In this document: in pieces, positions 34,403 to 43,636 of the stretch
Position numbering within the stretch: the stretch's first letter is position 1
Layout of the letters: every line of letters starts with the position of its first letter
NCBI GenBank assembly: GCA_022821725.1
Contig: JAJEDB010000008.1
Coordinates: forward strand, 1-53,632
Origin: Candidatus Poribacteria bacterium
GTDB lineage: Bacteria; Poribacteria; WGA-4E; WGA-3G
Direction: 5' to 3'
Length of the DNA: 53,632 nucleotides
Program-made: the position numbers and the translations under genes
The notes under the pieces: generated by a model
The model's input: the letters and a program-made list of their open reading frames with translations, nothing else
Told to the model about the DNA's origin: nothing
Database searches by the model: none

Positions 34403-34459
34403 TAAATACTTCAGTCCACGGTAGTGCGCTTTGAGATCTAAGACGCTAAAGTCAGTGTT

Positions 34460-34620
34460 TTGTATTGGTGATACCACCCAACGCCTAAAGGCGTGGGCTT
34501 CGGTTTCATCGCAACTGCGGTTTTCGCTTAAGCGTCCACCGTCTTACTGTCGCTCCACCCGCGGGTTCTTATTCCGAATCAGATCGGTTTTATCTGGTTT
34601 AGGTCCAGGGTACCCCAACC
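34460..34620 (-). ncRNA. Candidate omega-RNA / right end of the TnpB element
   Basis: The sequence downstream of tnpB on the minus strand contains the hairpin CCCAACGCC-TAAA-GGCG-TGGG (34477-34497) and structured GC-rich DNA. This matches the position of right-end-derived guide RNA scaffolds in IS200/IS605-type tnpB elements. The guide would be host DNA immediately beyond the end, near 34440-34460. The exact boundary is not defined. Confidence 0.4.
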
Positions 34621-35711
34621 CGCAATATGTTTAGCGCAGCGTTGATGTCTCGGTCGTGGTGCGAACCACAGTCAGGACATGTCCACTGCCGCTCTGAAAG
34701 AGAAAGATTTTTGTTGTGTCTACCACAATCCGAGCAAGGTTTTGTTGTTGCTTCCCAACGTCCTGCTCTCAAGAGCGTTTTACCGTATTTCGCACACGTC
34801 CAGTGCAGGATCAATGAGAACTCACCAAAAGCAAGGTCAGACACTTTACGACCCCACAGGCGTTTCATACCTTCAAGATTCAGCGTCTCTATGGCAATCT
34901 TATCGTATCTACGCACAAGCCGAAGGGCTAACTTGAAGAACCAATCCCGTCTTCTGTGGGCGATCTTCTTATAGAGACGAGCGAGGTGTCGTTTCGCACG
35001 ATACCACGCATGTGAACCTTTTTGCTTGCGGGAGAGTGCTTTGTTCGCTGAACGGATAGCGTTTAACATGCGTTTGAAAAACTGTGGCGACTCTATCTTG
35101 ATACCGTCTGAAAGTGTCAGAAACGTCTTCATCCCGAAGTCTACCCCTGCCTCATGACCGGTCAGTGAGAGTTTCTTCGTTGGTTCTGAACCTTCACAGA
35201 CGAAATATAAATAGTAGTCACCTACATTATCACGCTTGATCGTTATAGTTTTTATCGTGCCGGTCCATTCACGGTGTTTCCAAAAAGTGAAAGACTTGTC
35301 TATACACTTGATATGAATGCGATTGTCTTTGATCTCATAACCTGCTTGGGTGAACGTCAATGAGTTATACTTGTGTTTTGGCTTTATCTGTGGCTTGCCG
35401 ACTTTACGAGGTGATAACCCTTTCTTTTTATCCGCAAGATAATCAAAGAACTTTTCATATCCAAGGTGGATACGCTTGGCAACCTGTTGAATCACTTGGC
35501 TCGGGAGTTGTTTCCAGTGCGGTTTCGTCCGCTTTTTCAACTTCGTAATATGCGAGCAGATACGCCCAAAGGACGCATATTTACCATAGATACGATAATA
35601 GCGTCTCTGCAATAAAAGCAAGTGGACATGCACGCCATGCAAGTCGTCAAGTAGATTGCCAAGTATGATGATATTAGACTGATGATAAAACTCATATTTT
35701 TCAGTTTTCAT
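34599..35711 (-). CDS. tnpB: TnpB RNA-guided nuclease of an IS200/IS605-type element
   Basis: This 370-aa protein has an intact RuvC-like active site: Asp191 in AGVDFG, Glu275 in IAIETLNL and the Asp of HDRDINAALNI near residues 353-355. The zinc finger is CSDCG...CPDCG (C326, C329, C345, C348). The N-terminal half is the helical/wedge region. Length is normal for TnpB (about 350-450). No tnpA is in the window, so it is a stand-alone IS1341-type copy. It is probably guided by RNA from its right end, as in known TnpB systems. A promoter with an 18-bp spacer lies at 35811-35840. Confidence 0.92.
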   Translation of the reverse strand: MKTEKYEFYHQSNIIILGNLLDDLHGVHVHLLLLQRRYYRIYGKYASFGRICSHITKLKKRTKPHWKQLPSQVIQQVAKRIHLGYEKFFDYLADKKKGLSPRKVGKPQIKPKHKYNSLTFTQAGYEIKDNRIHIKCIDKSFTFWKHREWTGTIKTITIKRDNVGDYYLYFVCEGSEPTKKLSLTGHEAGVDFGMKTFLTLSDGIKIESPQFFKRMLNAIRSANKALSRKQKGSHAWYRAKRHLARLYKKIAHRRRDWFFKLALRLVRRYDKIAIETLNLEGMKRLWGRKVSDLAFGEFSLILHWTCAKYGKTLLRAGRWEATTKPCSDCGRHNKNLSLSERQWTCPDCGSHHDRDINAALNILRVGVPWT

Positions 35712-35835
35712 GGTATATCAAGTATCAAGTCTTTAACCCCGTTGAAGTGGGTGGGACCGACACGTAACCTTGCGATTACGCTTCAACTGTCGGTCCAACT
35801 TGATACTCTTATTATACCACTTTCTTAGAAAAAAT
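35712..35835. other. Left end of the TnpB element with hairpins
   Basis: GGACCGACA at 35752-35760 (minus-strand sense) pairs with its complement near 35786-35795, and AGTATCAAGT/ACTTGATACT dyads flank it. These fit the imperfect hairpins of IS200/IS605 left ends. The exact boundary is not set. Confidence 0.4.
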
Positions 35836-35840
35836 GTCAA
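35811..35840 (-). promoter_or_regulatory. Promoter upstream of tnpB
   Basis: TTGACA (35835-35840), 18 bp, TATAAT (35811-35816) on the minus strand. The tnpB start at 35711 is about 100 nt downstream. It may belong to the element or to the host. Confidence 0.55.
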
Positions 35841-35993
35841 GGAAAAAATGAACACTTTGGTCCTTTCCAAGAGGGCGGGCATTCATCCCAAAGCTAAAGC
35901 ATTGGGAAACCTTCTGCCCGTTTTCTTCGGTAAAGCGAGGAGAAAAACACGCGCAATGAATTGCACTATTACAAACCTAAGGAGGATATACGC

Positions 35994-36593
35994 ATGAAAT
36001 ATATGCGGTTGTTATTGATTCAATTTGTACTGCTTGTATTGGGATTGGTCGGTTATTGCATTGCTACTGAGATTGGCTTTGAAGCCGAAGACGCAGATGA
36101 AATTGTAGAAATCATGGAAATTTATGAAGATAAGAAAGCTTCAGGCGGTATGTATATCTCGGCGGGAAAGGGCGGGGGAGGTCGCCACCCCGGTAAAGCC
36201 GATTTCGTGATTAACGTGAGAACACCCGGTCAGTACACGATGTGGGGGCGGGTGATTGCCCAAGATACGGCGAAGGACTCTTTCCATGTCACAGTCGATC
36301 AGAAGAAAAGCCCACAACCGGGGGATGCCAACATGATCTGGGATACAGGTCAGCATCAGGAGTGGACGTGGTCAAAAGTAAAATGGCGCGAAAAGAATCC
36401 GTTGACCTTTGATCTGAAACCGGGGAAACATACCGTTACATTTTGGTCTAGGGAAGGCGATACCCGTTTGGATGCCGTTTACATGGCAATAGATCCCAAC
36501 GCTGCCCCCAAACTACCGAATGAAATTGAGGGGTTTGCTGTGCATCCCCGGAATCGATTAACGATAACTTGGGCGGAGCTAAAAAAACGGTAG
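35994..36593 (+). CDS. Secreted CBM6/35-like carbohydrate-binding protein with C-terminal tail motif
   Basis: This 199-aa protein starts at the ATG at 35994, selected by AAGGAGG 8 nt upstream; a longer frame from 35961 has no such site. A signal peptide (LLIQFVLLVLGLVGYCIA) precedes a jelly-roll with FEAEDADEIVE, YISAGKGGGG, GQYTMWGRV and FDLKPGKHTVTFWSREGDTRLDAVYM, the typical pattern of CBM6/35-like sugar-binding domains. The tail VHPRNRLTITWAELKKR is shared with two other secreted proteins of this window. It is one of the few plus-strand genes and looks monocistronic. Confidence 0.8.
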   Translation: MKYMRLLLIQFVLLVLGLVGYCIATEIGFEAEDADEIVEIMEIYEDKKASGGMYISAGKGGGGRHPGKADFVINVRTPGQYTMWGRVIAQDTAKDSFHVTVDQKKSPQPGDANMIWDTGQHQEWTWSKVKWREKNPLTFDLKPGKHTVTFWSREGDTRLDAVYMAIDPNAAPKLPNEIEGFAVHPRNRLTITWAELKKR

Positions 36594-36724
36594 GGCTGGA
36601 CTCAAGCACTGTGACATCAGATGAATGACCCTGGTGGTTCATATTGAATCGTCATGTCTCTTTACCCCAACGCGTTTTATTGGGCGGCACAGGTTTTCGT
36701 TCAATTCAATCTACGTGCTGATGT

Positions 36725-39478
36725 TCAGGGGTTGGGTAGCGGTTCATAACTGTTGGTGTGTTCGTGAATCCGTTGGCGTTCACGGTTGACATCGGGATCT
36801 GCGCGGCGAGGGATTCCCGTGATTGCATCGACGGATTCGTCTGCCTTGAAGCGTAGGTAGAGTTTCTGCGATTTGGCGGCGAGCGAGGGGTTCTTGAGGG
36901 CACGGTAACACCGCATCATGTTGTAATGTGCGTCCAGATCTTCCGGATCGACGGTGAGCGTCTTCTGGAATTCGGATAGCGCGGTTTCGTAGTTGCGTTT
37001 CAGGAAGTGCATGCGTCCGAGTTTATTTCGGACACGAGTGTCACGCGGGAATTGCGAAGCAGCCTGCTCGAGATGTTCAATCGCTGTGTCGTAATTGCCA
37101 TACGTCTCCTGAATGAGTGCGTAAAAGTAGTGGACCTTCGCGCGATGTGGGTTTTCAGGGGGCAAGGTCTGCTGGATTTCAAACGCCTTTTCAAGCATCA
37201 CTTCTGCGCCTTGCATGTCTCCTTCCCGAATTCTAACCCTTGCCACGTTTACCCATCCATCGAGGTATGTTGGTTCTATCTCGGTTACCTTTAAGAATGC
37301 GGTTTCTGCGGCTTTCAGATCCCCCTGTAAGAGTAACCCGATGCCGTAGTCGTTCCACCGTTCACGCGTATTTTCAGGTTGAGGCGGCGTAGGGGATGCT
37401 TCTCTTGCTTTCTGTAAGGAGGTATGGTGTGTGTCTTCTACTTCAGCTGACGGCACAGGACGGGAGAAAGCCGCGTGTGGGCTTTCTAAAGACCCTGCTA
37501 CTTTTAAGGTCCCTTTTGTAGATGCCATGACGACAATGGGTAGGTTTGGGATCTCCTTAATTTTTCCTGCGACATCCGAGGTATCCCCCGTCCAGACCCA
37601 TTTGCCGTCGTCGTAGCCTTTATCTACCTGAAAATCTGTATCTTCTGGGTCGCGCACGCCGGCGTAAGCCCACTGTGTATGCCACCAATTGAATTTGCGG
37701 TAATTGAGTTTCGCTTCCACTGTGAGCAAATTTCCACAATCGGTTGGGATTTCGAGTCGGTAGCGCGCAGTATCGGCGGCACCCGGCGGGATTGTGTTTG
37801 AATAGAGGATTGTTCGGGTTGCCCAAGCATTCCGTTTATTAATCAGGTTTCCGTGTGCATCCAGCATATAGGCACGATAAAAGTGCGCGCCTGGGTCAAC
37901 GGGTCCGTTTCCGTTCGGCGCGGCGATCCTGCCGTTCCAGAAGACAATTTTACCGTTTTCGTCGGTGACTTTCACCTCCAGCCAGATGTCGAATGCGTCG
38001 ATGGTGCCAGTTGGAAAGCGGTGACCGACCCCCCGTGTGCGGACGACCACATCAATCCGTGTGTTCTCGCCGCGGACGACTTCAGTGCCGTCACGTGGGA
38101 TGGGTACCCCGGCTGCGAATAGATCTAACGTTACCACGTCATCCTGCAAAAAGTCTGTTACGATTTTGAGTTGTTCTGGGTGTTGATTCACAAAGGGCAG
38201 TGCGGTGTTCGCGGCGGGGAATCGGTGGTTATGCACCTTGCCATTGATATTCCCGGCATCTGTAGAGGCAACGAGTGGCATGTGGCAATCGACGCATTTC
38301 TTCGCCGTTTCGGGATAGTAGAAGGATAACGCCCCTTGATGTGAGACCCCACTTTTCTGCCACTGATCGTAGTCGTTAAAACCGCGTAGCCATCGAAAGT
38401 TGTTGACCGGTTCGTCGAGATGCACTTTATGACAGGTTGAACAGAATTCGGCGGTGTTTTCACGGTGGAACGGTTTAAGGAAGCTTTTCTTGTGAGGTTC
38501 CGGATCCAGCCGAATGAGGTAGTTGTGCAGATTGCGGATAACAGGATTCTCGCTGGCGGCAATCTCGTGAAGGGGTGGGTATTTAATCACATACCCACTG
38601 TTACCCATCGTGTCTTTGACCTTTTCGATGGAATGGCACGCTGTGCAGGCGAGTCCTGCTTGGGCGGCGGGTGTGTGGAGGTTTTCACGAATGGGTCTGT
38701 CCATCACGCCGTTGAGTAGAATTGCGGGGTCGTGGCATCCCCCGCACCATTTAGAGGGTTGGATACCGTTGACTTCCTGCATATAAATAATGGACTTGCG
38801 ATACCACTGGTTATTGAAGGAGGAGAAATGGTGAGCGGATTCGTTCCACTGCCGATAGATATCTGGGTGACAGCCCTTGGTAGCGCAGGTTTCCGATGTA
38901 AGAAAGAAATCGGTTGGAATCAGACCGCCAGTCTCTGTTTCAACGGAAGCGGGGAAAAAATGACCGGTTGTGCCACCGCCTTCCTCATACATACTCGTGG
39001 GAGGGAGTGCGGGATTCTCGACGAGATATGTTTCATTGGGTAAATAGTGTTGTGTGAGTTTCGCGCCTATCGGGAAAAGGACGACAACAATGAGCACCCC
39101 GAGGCTAATTTTTTTGAATAACGGCGTGAGGAGCTCTTTGTCTCTTAAGAGGTGGATACAGAGGAGAAGACTCCCGACGCTTACACTGATAATGTGTGTG
39201 ATGAGTAGCCACCGATAGGGAGTTGTTGCGCCGACAATCATCAAATAGCCACCACTGATGATACCAACGACTATTCCGATAATCCCTATTTGTCCGAGTG
39301 TTGAGAGATGCCTGAATTGTCGGTAAACATAGATACTGAATGGAATTATGAGAACAACACCGAGTCCAACGTGGAACAGGACGTTGAAGATATAAAAGAG
39401 CGTGGGTTCACCGAAGCTGAACAGATACGCGCTGTTTATAAGTAGAATGAGGAAAGTAATCAGGAAAAGTTTTCGCAT
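36725..39478 (-). CDS. Membrane multihaem cytochrome c with TPR domain
   Basis: This 917-aa protein has five N-terminal hydrophobic helices (about residues 5-21, 28-50, 61-81, 88-110, 122-140) and then five haem-binding motifs: one CX4CH (C198-C203-H204) and four CXXCH (C245, C278, C346, C395). The region resembles cytochrome c554-type multihaem domains. After a beta-rich segment come TPR repeats (about 700-890, e.g. DGWVNVARVRIREGD, AHYNMMRCYRALKN). It probably transfers electrons at the membrane while the TPR part recruits partners. It starts 3 bp after the SDR gene stop, so both are probably in one operon. Confidence 0.85.
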   Translation of the reverse strand: MRKLFLITFLILLINSAYLFSFGEPTLFYIFNVLFHVGLGVVLIIPFSIYVYRQFRHLSTLGQIGIIGIVVGIISGGYLMIVGATTPYRWLLITHIISVSVGSLLLCIHLLRDKELLTPLFKKISLGVLIVVVLFPIGAKLTQHYLPNETYLVENPALPPTSMYEEGGGTTGHFFPASVETETGGLIPTDFFLTSETCATKGCHPDIYRQWNESAHHFSSFNNQWYRKSIIYMQEVNGIQPSKWCGGCHDPAILLNGVMDRPIRENLHTPAAQAGLACTACHSIEKVKDTMGNSGYVIKYPPLHEIAASENPVIRNLHNYLIRLDPEPHKKSFLKPFHRENTAEFCSTCHKVHLDEPVNNFRWLRGFNDYDQWQKSGVSHQGALSFYYPETAKKCVDCHMPLVASTDAGNINGKVHNHRFPAANTALPFVNQHPEQLKIVTDFLQDDVVTLDLFAAGVPIPRDGTEVVRGENTRIDVVVRTRGVGHRFPTGTIDAFDIWLEVKVTDENGKIVFWNGRIAAPNGNGPVDPGAHFYRAYMLDAHGNLINKRNAWATRTILYSNTIPPGAADTARYRLEIPTDCGNLLTVEAKLNYRKFNWWHTQWAYAGVRDPEDTDFQVDKGYDDGKWVWTGDTSDVAGKIKEIPNLPIVVMASTKGTLKVAGSLESPHAAFSRPVPSAEVEDTHHTSLQKAREASPTPPQPENTRERWNDYGIGLLLQGDLKAAETAFLKVTEIEPTYLDGWVNVARVRIREGDMQGAEVMLEKAFEIQQTLPPENPHRAKVHYFYALIQETYGNYDTAIEHLEQAASQFPRDTRVRNKLGRMHFLKRNYETALSEFQKTLTVDPEDLDAHYNMMRCYRALKNPSLAAKSQKLYLRFKADESVDAITGIPRRADPDVNRERQRIHEHTNSYEPLPNP

Positions 39479-39480
39479 TT

Positions 39481-40230
39481 TTATCCGGCAGTATAGCCGC
39501 CATCAATCGGTAAGGCGATGCCCGTAACGAAGGCAGACTCGTCGGAGGCAAGGTAGAGTGCGCCGTAGGCGATCTCTTCGGGTTGCGCGAGCCTGCGCAT
39601 CGGATGTCTGTCCGCCAGCGTCTTATATTCCGCTGGCGTTTTGATGACCCCCGCGACTAACGGCGTTTCAACGAAGCCGGGACAGATGCAGTTAACCCGA
39701 ATGTTCGCCTCGGCGTAGTCGAGTGCCATCCCGCGGGTGAGGTTCGTCACACCCCCTTTGGAAGCGACATACGCTGCTCGAACGTCCGCCCCGACAAGCC
39801 CGTAGATAGAGGACAAATTGATAATGGAACCACCACCATTTTCCAGCATAGCAGGGATCGCTGCTTTGGCACAGAGATAGACACCCGTGAGGTTCACATC
39901 TAAACACCGGTGCCAGTCTTCCTCGGGCAAATCGCCGACAGGGAGTCGCATTGCAATGCCCGCACTGCTGAGCAAGATATCGAGTTTTCCGTAGGTGGTA
40001 AGGGTCTCGCGGACCATCCTTTCGGTATTCTCTGAAAGGGTCACATCGGTTTGGACATAAATCGCTTCGTTGCCTGCATCTCGAATAACGGCAACAGTCT
40101 GATTTGCACGATCTTCATCGATATCGGCAACGACTATCTTCGCGCCGTGTTCGGCGAATAGGATCGCTGTGGCTTTTCCGATACCCGATGCAGCACCTGT
40201 AACAATGGCTACTTTGTCTTTGAGTCGCAT
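39481..40230 (-). CDS. Short-chain dehydrogenase/reductase (SDR)
   Basis: This 249-aa enzyme starts at the ATG at 40230 (MRLKDKVAIVTG), the usual SDR start; an upstream start at 40257 would add nine residues. It has the NAD(P)-binding TGAASGIG motif, an NNAG-like SSAG, the catalytic Ser in INLSSIYG and YVASK (Tyr/Lys), and the ending FVTGIALPIDGGYTAG typical of FabG-like SDRs. The substrate is unknown; ketone or alcohol oxidoreduction is assumed. It follows the FAH gene after a 207-bp gap that carries the conserved 44-bp element. Confidence 0.92.
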   Translation of the reverse strand: MRLKDKVAIVTGAASGIGKATAILFAEHGAKIVVADIDEDRANQTVAVIRDAGNEAIYVQTDVTLSENTERMVRETLTTYGKLDILLSSAGIAMRLPVGDLPEEDWHRCLDVNLTGVYLCAKAAIPAMLENGGGSIINLSSIYGLVGADVRAAYVASKGGVTNLTRGMALDYAEANIRVNCICPGFVETPLVAGVIKTPAEYKTLADRHPMRRLAQPEEIAYGALYLASDESAFVTGIALPIDGGYTAG

Positions 40231-40398
40231 TTTAATGTATGTGCTCCTGGGCTCCACTTACGCGCGGGTTCTTCGTGAGGTCGTAACGGTGTCGAGTACT
40301 TGAACCAAAACCCAAGCCTGCAACAACGGCGCAGGGTTTTTGCTGGGGGTTTTTGATAGGGTATTTCTGTGGATTTCTTCAACTCGAACACGAAAACT

Positions 40399-40442
40399 GT
40401 CAAATCACAAATACCGTTACTTATCCGCAAGGTAAAATTAAA
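40399..40442. repeat. Conserved intergenic element, copy B
   Basis: It matches 14512-14555 in both halves with the same 12-bp spacer. It overlaps the FAH stop codon and precedes the SDR gene. Confidence 0.6.
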
Positions 40443-41367
40443 GCCCTTTTTCCGTCCATTCGGCGGGGTTCACTTCCGGTTCACCGATCTGGTTTCTGAT
40501 CATACCGATGTTTTCAACCTCAAGTTCAACAACATCACCCGGTTGAATCCAGCGGTCGAGTTCCCACCCACACCCTTTTCCCACGGTGCCGGAGCCTAAA
40601 AACTCACCGGGATGGAGCGTCTCTGACTGCGAAACGAACGAAATCATTTCTTCAAATGAGTAATACATATCCGAAGTATTGCCGTCTGCCCAGACTTCGC
40701 CGTTGACTCTGGCGATCATTCGGAGGTTGTACGGATCGCCGATTTCATCGGGTGTAACGAGGCAGGGTCCCATAATGTTGCTGTTATCGAAATCCTTACC
40801 TTTGGCGGGACCGAGTGCCAGGGTCATGTGTCGAAATTGAATATCCCGCGCGCTGATGTCGTTGTAAATGGTATAACCCGCAATGTACTCGGAGGCTTCT
40901 GCTACGGAAATGTTTTTCCCGGTTTTGCCTATATAGACACCCCACTCCAGTTCAAAATCGAGTTTTTGGGTGTAGTTGGGCCAGGTAACAAGGGTTTCGT
41001 GTCCGGCAATGGAGGACGGACTCGTGCTCCCGCGGTAATAGTTGGGTAATTTGAACCATTCAGGTGAAATTTCTTTACCGGTAATCCGCGCAGCAGCGTC
41101 CATGTGGGTTTTGAATACACCGAAATCCCGCAGGCTTGCAGGGCATGGAAACGGCGCGAGCAGCTGCACATCAGCAACGGGGACAGCGGCATCGGAGAGG
41201 TCTGTGCGTTCAATGTACCCTTGCGCGTCGGCGATACAATTCTGTTCAAAGAATTGGGACATATCTGCGGCAACCTCGGTGAGGTCAACAATCCGGTCGC
41301 CATCAATCCACGCACCGAGTTTGGGTAGGGTGTTCGTCGATTGGGTTTGAAAGGTAACAAGTTTCAT
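40438..41367 (-). CDS. Fumarylacetoacetate hydrolase (FAH) family protein
   Basis: This 309-aa protein of the FAH/HpaG superfamily hydrolyses or isomerises acylpyruvate-like products of aromatic or sugar catabolism. Visible are PASLRDFGVFKTH, an EFELEWG-like metal site in KLDFELEWGVYIGK, YTIYNDISARDIQ, GPAKGKDFDNSNIMGPCLVTPDEI, SFEEMISFVSQSETLHPGEFLGSGT and a C-terminal DVVELEVENIG, all usual in the family. The metal-binding acidic residues appear intact. It is probably cotranscribed with the SDR and perhaps the cytochrome gene. A promoter with a palindromic spacer is at 41423-41451. Confidence 0.93.
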   Translation of the reverse strand: MKLVTFQTQSTNTLPKLGAWIDGDRIVDLTEVAADMSQFFEQNCIADAQGYIERTDLSDAAVPVADVQLLAPFPCPASLRDFGVFKTHMDAAARITGKEISPEWFKLPNYYRGSTSPSSIAGHETLVTWPNYTQKLDFELEWGVYIGKTGKNISVAEASEYIAGYTIYNDISARDIQFRHMTLALGPAKGKDFDNSNIMGPCLVTPDEIGDPYNLRMIARVNGEVWADGNTSDMYYSFEEMISFVSQSETLHPGEFLGSGTVGKGCGWELDRWIQPGDVVELEVENIGMIRNQIGEPEVNPAEWTEKGL

Positions 41368-41422
41368 AATTATTCTTTTTGCGGTGATTATGCCTCGCTG
41401 TTAAAATAGGTCTGTAACGGAA

Positions 41423-41451
41423 ATTATACGATAGATGCATCTATAAATCAA
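41423..41451 (-). promoter_or_regulatory. FAH promoter with a palindrome between its boxes
   Basis: TTGATT (41446-41451), 17 bp, TATAAT (41423-41428). The spacer contains the perfect 14-bp palindrome ATAGATGCATCTAT (41431-41444), a candidate operator for a dimeric repressor. Confidence 0.6.
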
Positions 41452-41474
41452 TATTTTTTCGAGAACGGATTTCC

Positions 41475-41503
41475 TTGCGTATGAGACGGAGATGTGGCAT
41501 AAT
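41475..41503 (+). promoter_or_regulatory. Promoter of the MNT-HEPN gene
   Basis: TTGCGT (41475-41480), 17 bp, CATAAT (41498-41503). The start codon at 41576 is about 66 nt downstream of the expected +1. It is divergent from the FAH promoter. Confidence 0.5.
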
Positions 41504-41575
41504 TAGCCGTATATGTTTACCTGTAGGCGCGATAGGTTCCTGTTGTAGATAGGCCCAACAGAAGGGGGAATAAAC

Positions 41576-42328
41576 ATGGTTACCCGGCAAGACATTCAAT
41601 CGGTATGCGATGACATCGTGCGCGAATTCGCGCCGTTACAAGTGATGTTGTTCGGTTCTTATGCCTACGGCATGCCTACCGAGCGGTCGGATGTCGATCT
41701 GTTGGTGGTGATGCCGGTAGCTAAATCGGAAGCACGCCAGCAAGAGATAGAAATCCGGGAACGCCTCGCGCGCCCTTTCCGTTTGCATGTGCTCGTGCAT
41801 TCGCCTGAAGACCTGGCGTATCGTCTCGCTTATAACGACTGGTTCCTCCAAGAGATCACCGAAAAAGGCGAGGTGCTTTATGAAACTCCCGATTTTTTCT
41901 TGAAACCCGTAAAGAAGGAAACACACGTGATAAATCCATTGACAGAGGAATGGGTGCAGAAAGCGGAAGGCGATTATACTGTGGCGCAGCAAGTGCTTCA
42001 AGGACAGAATCCAGTAAACGATGCGATCTGTTTCCATGCCCAGCAATGTATTGAAAAGTATCTAAAGGCGTGGCTCCAGGAGGCGAACATCCCGTTTCCA
42101 AGGACCCACGATTTAAAAGAATTATTGGGACTAATTTTCCCGACTCGTCCGGATTGGGATGTGTGGCGGGAAGATTTTTCAAAGTTGTCGGAACATGCGG
42201 TGGATCCCCGGTACCCCGGAAAATTCGCGACCGACGACGAAGCGGCACACGCCATGCGTATCTGTGATGAGGTCCGACAAGCCGTGCGAGAGGAGTTAAA
42301 ACTACCTCTCGATGTGACAAATAATTAA
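41576..42328 (+). CDS. Fused MNT nucleotidyltransferase - HEPN protein
   Basis: This 250-aa protein carries in one chain what are usually two toxin-antitoxin genes. The N-terminal about 100 residues are a minimal nucleotidyltransferase (MNT/MntA) domain with GSYAYG (27-32) and SDVDLLVV (D39, D41). Residues about 120-245 are a HEPN domain ([50 protein letters not shown]). Known MNT antitoxins AMPylate the HEPN toxin. Fusion would give a fixed 1:1 ratio. Some related fused proteins may function in antibiotic or nucleotide modification instead. It has its own promoter, a GGGGGAAT site before the ATG, and converges with the peroxidase gene with a 4-bp overlap at the stops. Confidence 0.88.
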   Translation: MVTRQDIQSVCDDIVREFAPLQVMLFGSYAYGMPTERSDVDLLVVMPVAKSEARQQEIEIRERLARPFRLHVLVHSPEDLAYRLAYNDWFLQEITEKGEVLYETPDFFLKPVKKETHVINPLTEEWVQKAEGDYTVAQQVLQGQNPVNDAICFHAQQCIEKYLKAWLQEANIPFPRTHDLKELLGLIFPTRPDWDVWREDFSKLSEHAVDPRYPGKFATDDEAAHAMRICDEVRQAVREELKLPLDVTNN

Positions 42329-43596
42329 GGGAGTTTAGGTTTTATTAGCAGATGTGCTGGTGGCGGTTCGCCTGTCAATGTCTCTAAAAACTCGACAAGG
42401 TCTCTTTTTTCCTGTTCGCTGAGATGGAGCGGTTCTACTGGGGCTGCGCGCCTACCTACAAATTCGTTTGTGGTGCCGCCTGCGTCGTTGAATTCAATGA
42501 CAGAGGCGAGTGTTGGAAATTCGCCAGTGTGGAAGTAGGGCGGCGTGAGTGCGACGTTACGGAGGGTTGGCGTTTTGAATTCACCTTGGTGTTCCAGTCT
42601 TGGCTCCAGGAGATTCAGCGTGTTTGCAGCATCCACCCTTGAATCGCTATAAATGCCCGCACTGTTAAACGGATCGGCTAAGAGTTTCGCGATGCCTTCG
42701 AAACGTCCGATATCTTCCGGTAACGGTCCTTGAGGTATCCCCAAATTATGAAAATCGTCATCTCTGAAATGTGGGGTGCCGTGGCAGAGGACACAGACCC
42801 CTTTTCCGATGAATATCTTTAAGCCGCGTTTCGCTTCAATTGTGATCGCCTCTTCATCGCCTGCCACATATCGATCAAACGGGGCGTTCCGACGGATCAA
42901 AAGGCGTTCGTAGGCTTCAATTGCCTTACCGATGTTGGCGAAGACGGTGTTCACAGCAATCTGATCCGCTTTGGACATGGTATCAAACGCTGCATCGCCG
43001 GGTTTACCCTGAGGCGGGAAACGTGTGGCATCTTCAAGCGCAGGAAGTGCCCCGAAGACGACTTCATATTCTGCTGCATAATGTCGTTTGATGAGGTGTG
43101 CGTACTGAAGTCGTGTGCCTGCTTGTTCTTCCTCCCCTTCAAATGCAAACAGTGCTTGTGCCCAGAGCGTCTCGGCACGTCCATCCCAAAATTGCCACTT
43201 GTTATAGGCTGCATTGAGGACAGTTGGGGCGTTTCTTATGCCGCGTCTATTACCCAATGAAGTCGCTTCAACATCAGCGAAGCCGTGGAACGGGGAGTGG
43301 CAGGTTGCACAGGAAATCGTGCCTTCCTTTGAGAATCGAGCATCGAAGAAAAACATCTGCCCTAACTGCGCCGCATCTGGATTGTCAGCAAAGCGATTTG
43401 TGGGGCTGGGTGGGGGTTTATCGGGTAGCGGCGATAGGCTTTCAATTACTGCCCATTCGTTCTCGGTAAAGAGATTGCGCGTCTCTGTGAGGTGTTCCGG
43501 CTCAGATTCGGGGTGTATCTCTTCAATACTTTCCTCACCGCACCCAAAGAGAAGTAAGACGACGCTGCCTATAATCCAGATGGTTATGAGACGCAT
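42325..43596 (-). CDS. Dihaem cytochrome c peroxidase / MauG family lipoprotein
   Basis: This 423-aa protein has a lipoprotein signal (LLFGC, Cys about residue 19), so it is probably anchored in the periplasm. Two c-haem sites are visible: [13 protein letters not shown] (about residues 94-99) and [12 protein letters not shown] (about 265-270). They are surrounded by the peroxidase/MauG pattern ([61 protein letters not shown]). It reduces hydrogen peroxide or modifies proteins by high-valent haem chemistry. The nearest upstream gene is the ABC ATPase, 40 bp away. Confidence 0.93.
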   Translation of the reverse strand: MRLITIWIIGSVVLLLFGCGEESIEEIHPESEPEHLTETRNLFTENEWAVIESLSPLPDKPPPSPTNRFADNPDAAQLGQMFFFDARFSKEGTISCATCHSPFHGFADVEATSLGNRRGIRNAPTVLNAAYNKWQFWDGRAETLWAQALFAFEGEEEQAGTRLQYAHLIKRHYAAEYEVVFGALPALEDATRFPPQGKPGDAAFDTMSKADQIAVNTVFANIGKAIEAYERLLIRRNAPFDRYVAGDEEAITIEAKRGLKIFIGKGVCVLCHGTPHFRDDDFHNLGIPQGPLPEDIGRFEGIAKLLADPFNSAGIYSDSRVDAANTLNLLEPRLEHQGEFKTPTLRNVALTPPYFHTGEFPTLASVIEFNDAGGTTNEFVGRRAAPVEPLHLSEQEKRDLVEFLETLTGEPPPAHLLIKPKLP

Positions 43597-43636
43597 ATTG
43601 ACGCTTCCAAGAGACGATATGTGCAGATAGCATGTG

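Larger units (their letters stand above)
34064..34598. other. Palindrome-rich region and right end of a TnpB element
   Basis: No gene is supported. It contains a nested set of perfect palindromes (34165-34181, 34201-34291, 34311-34327), the second copy of the 92-94-bp direct repeat, and at about 34460-34598 the downstream part of the TnpB element. Confidence 0.75.

Noticed and set aside
35770..35997. 75-codon plus-strand frame upstream of the CBM-like gene
   Set aside because: It overlaps the tnpB promoter and left end and has no supporting ribosome site or domain.
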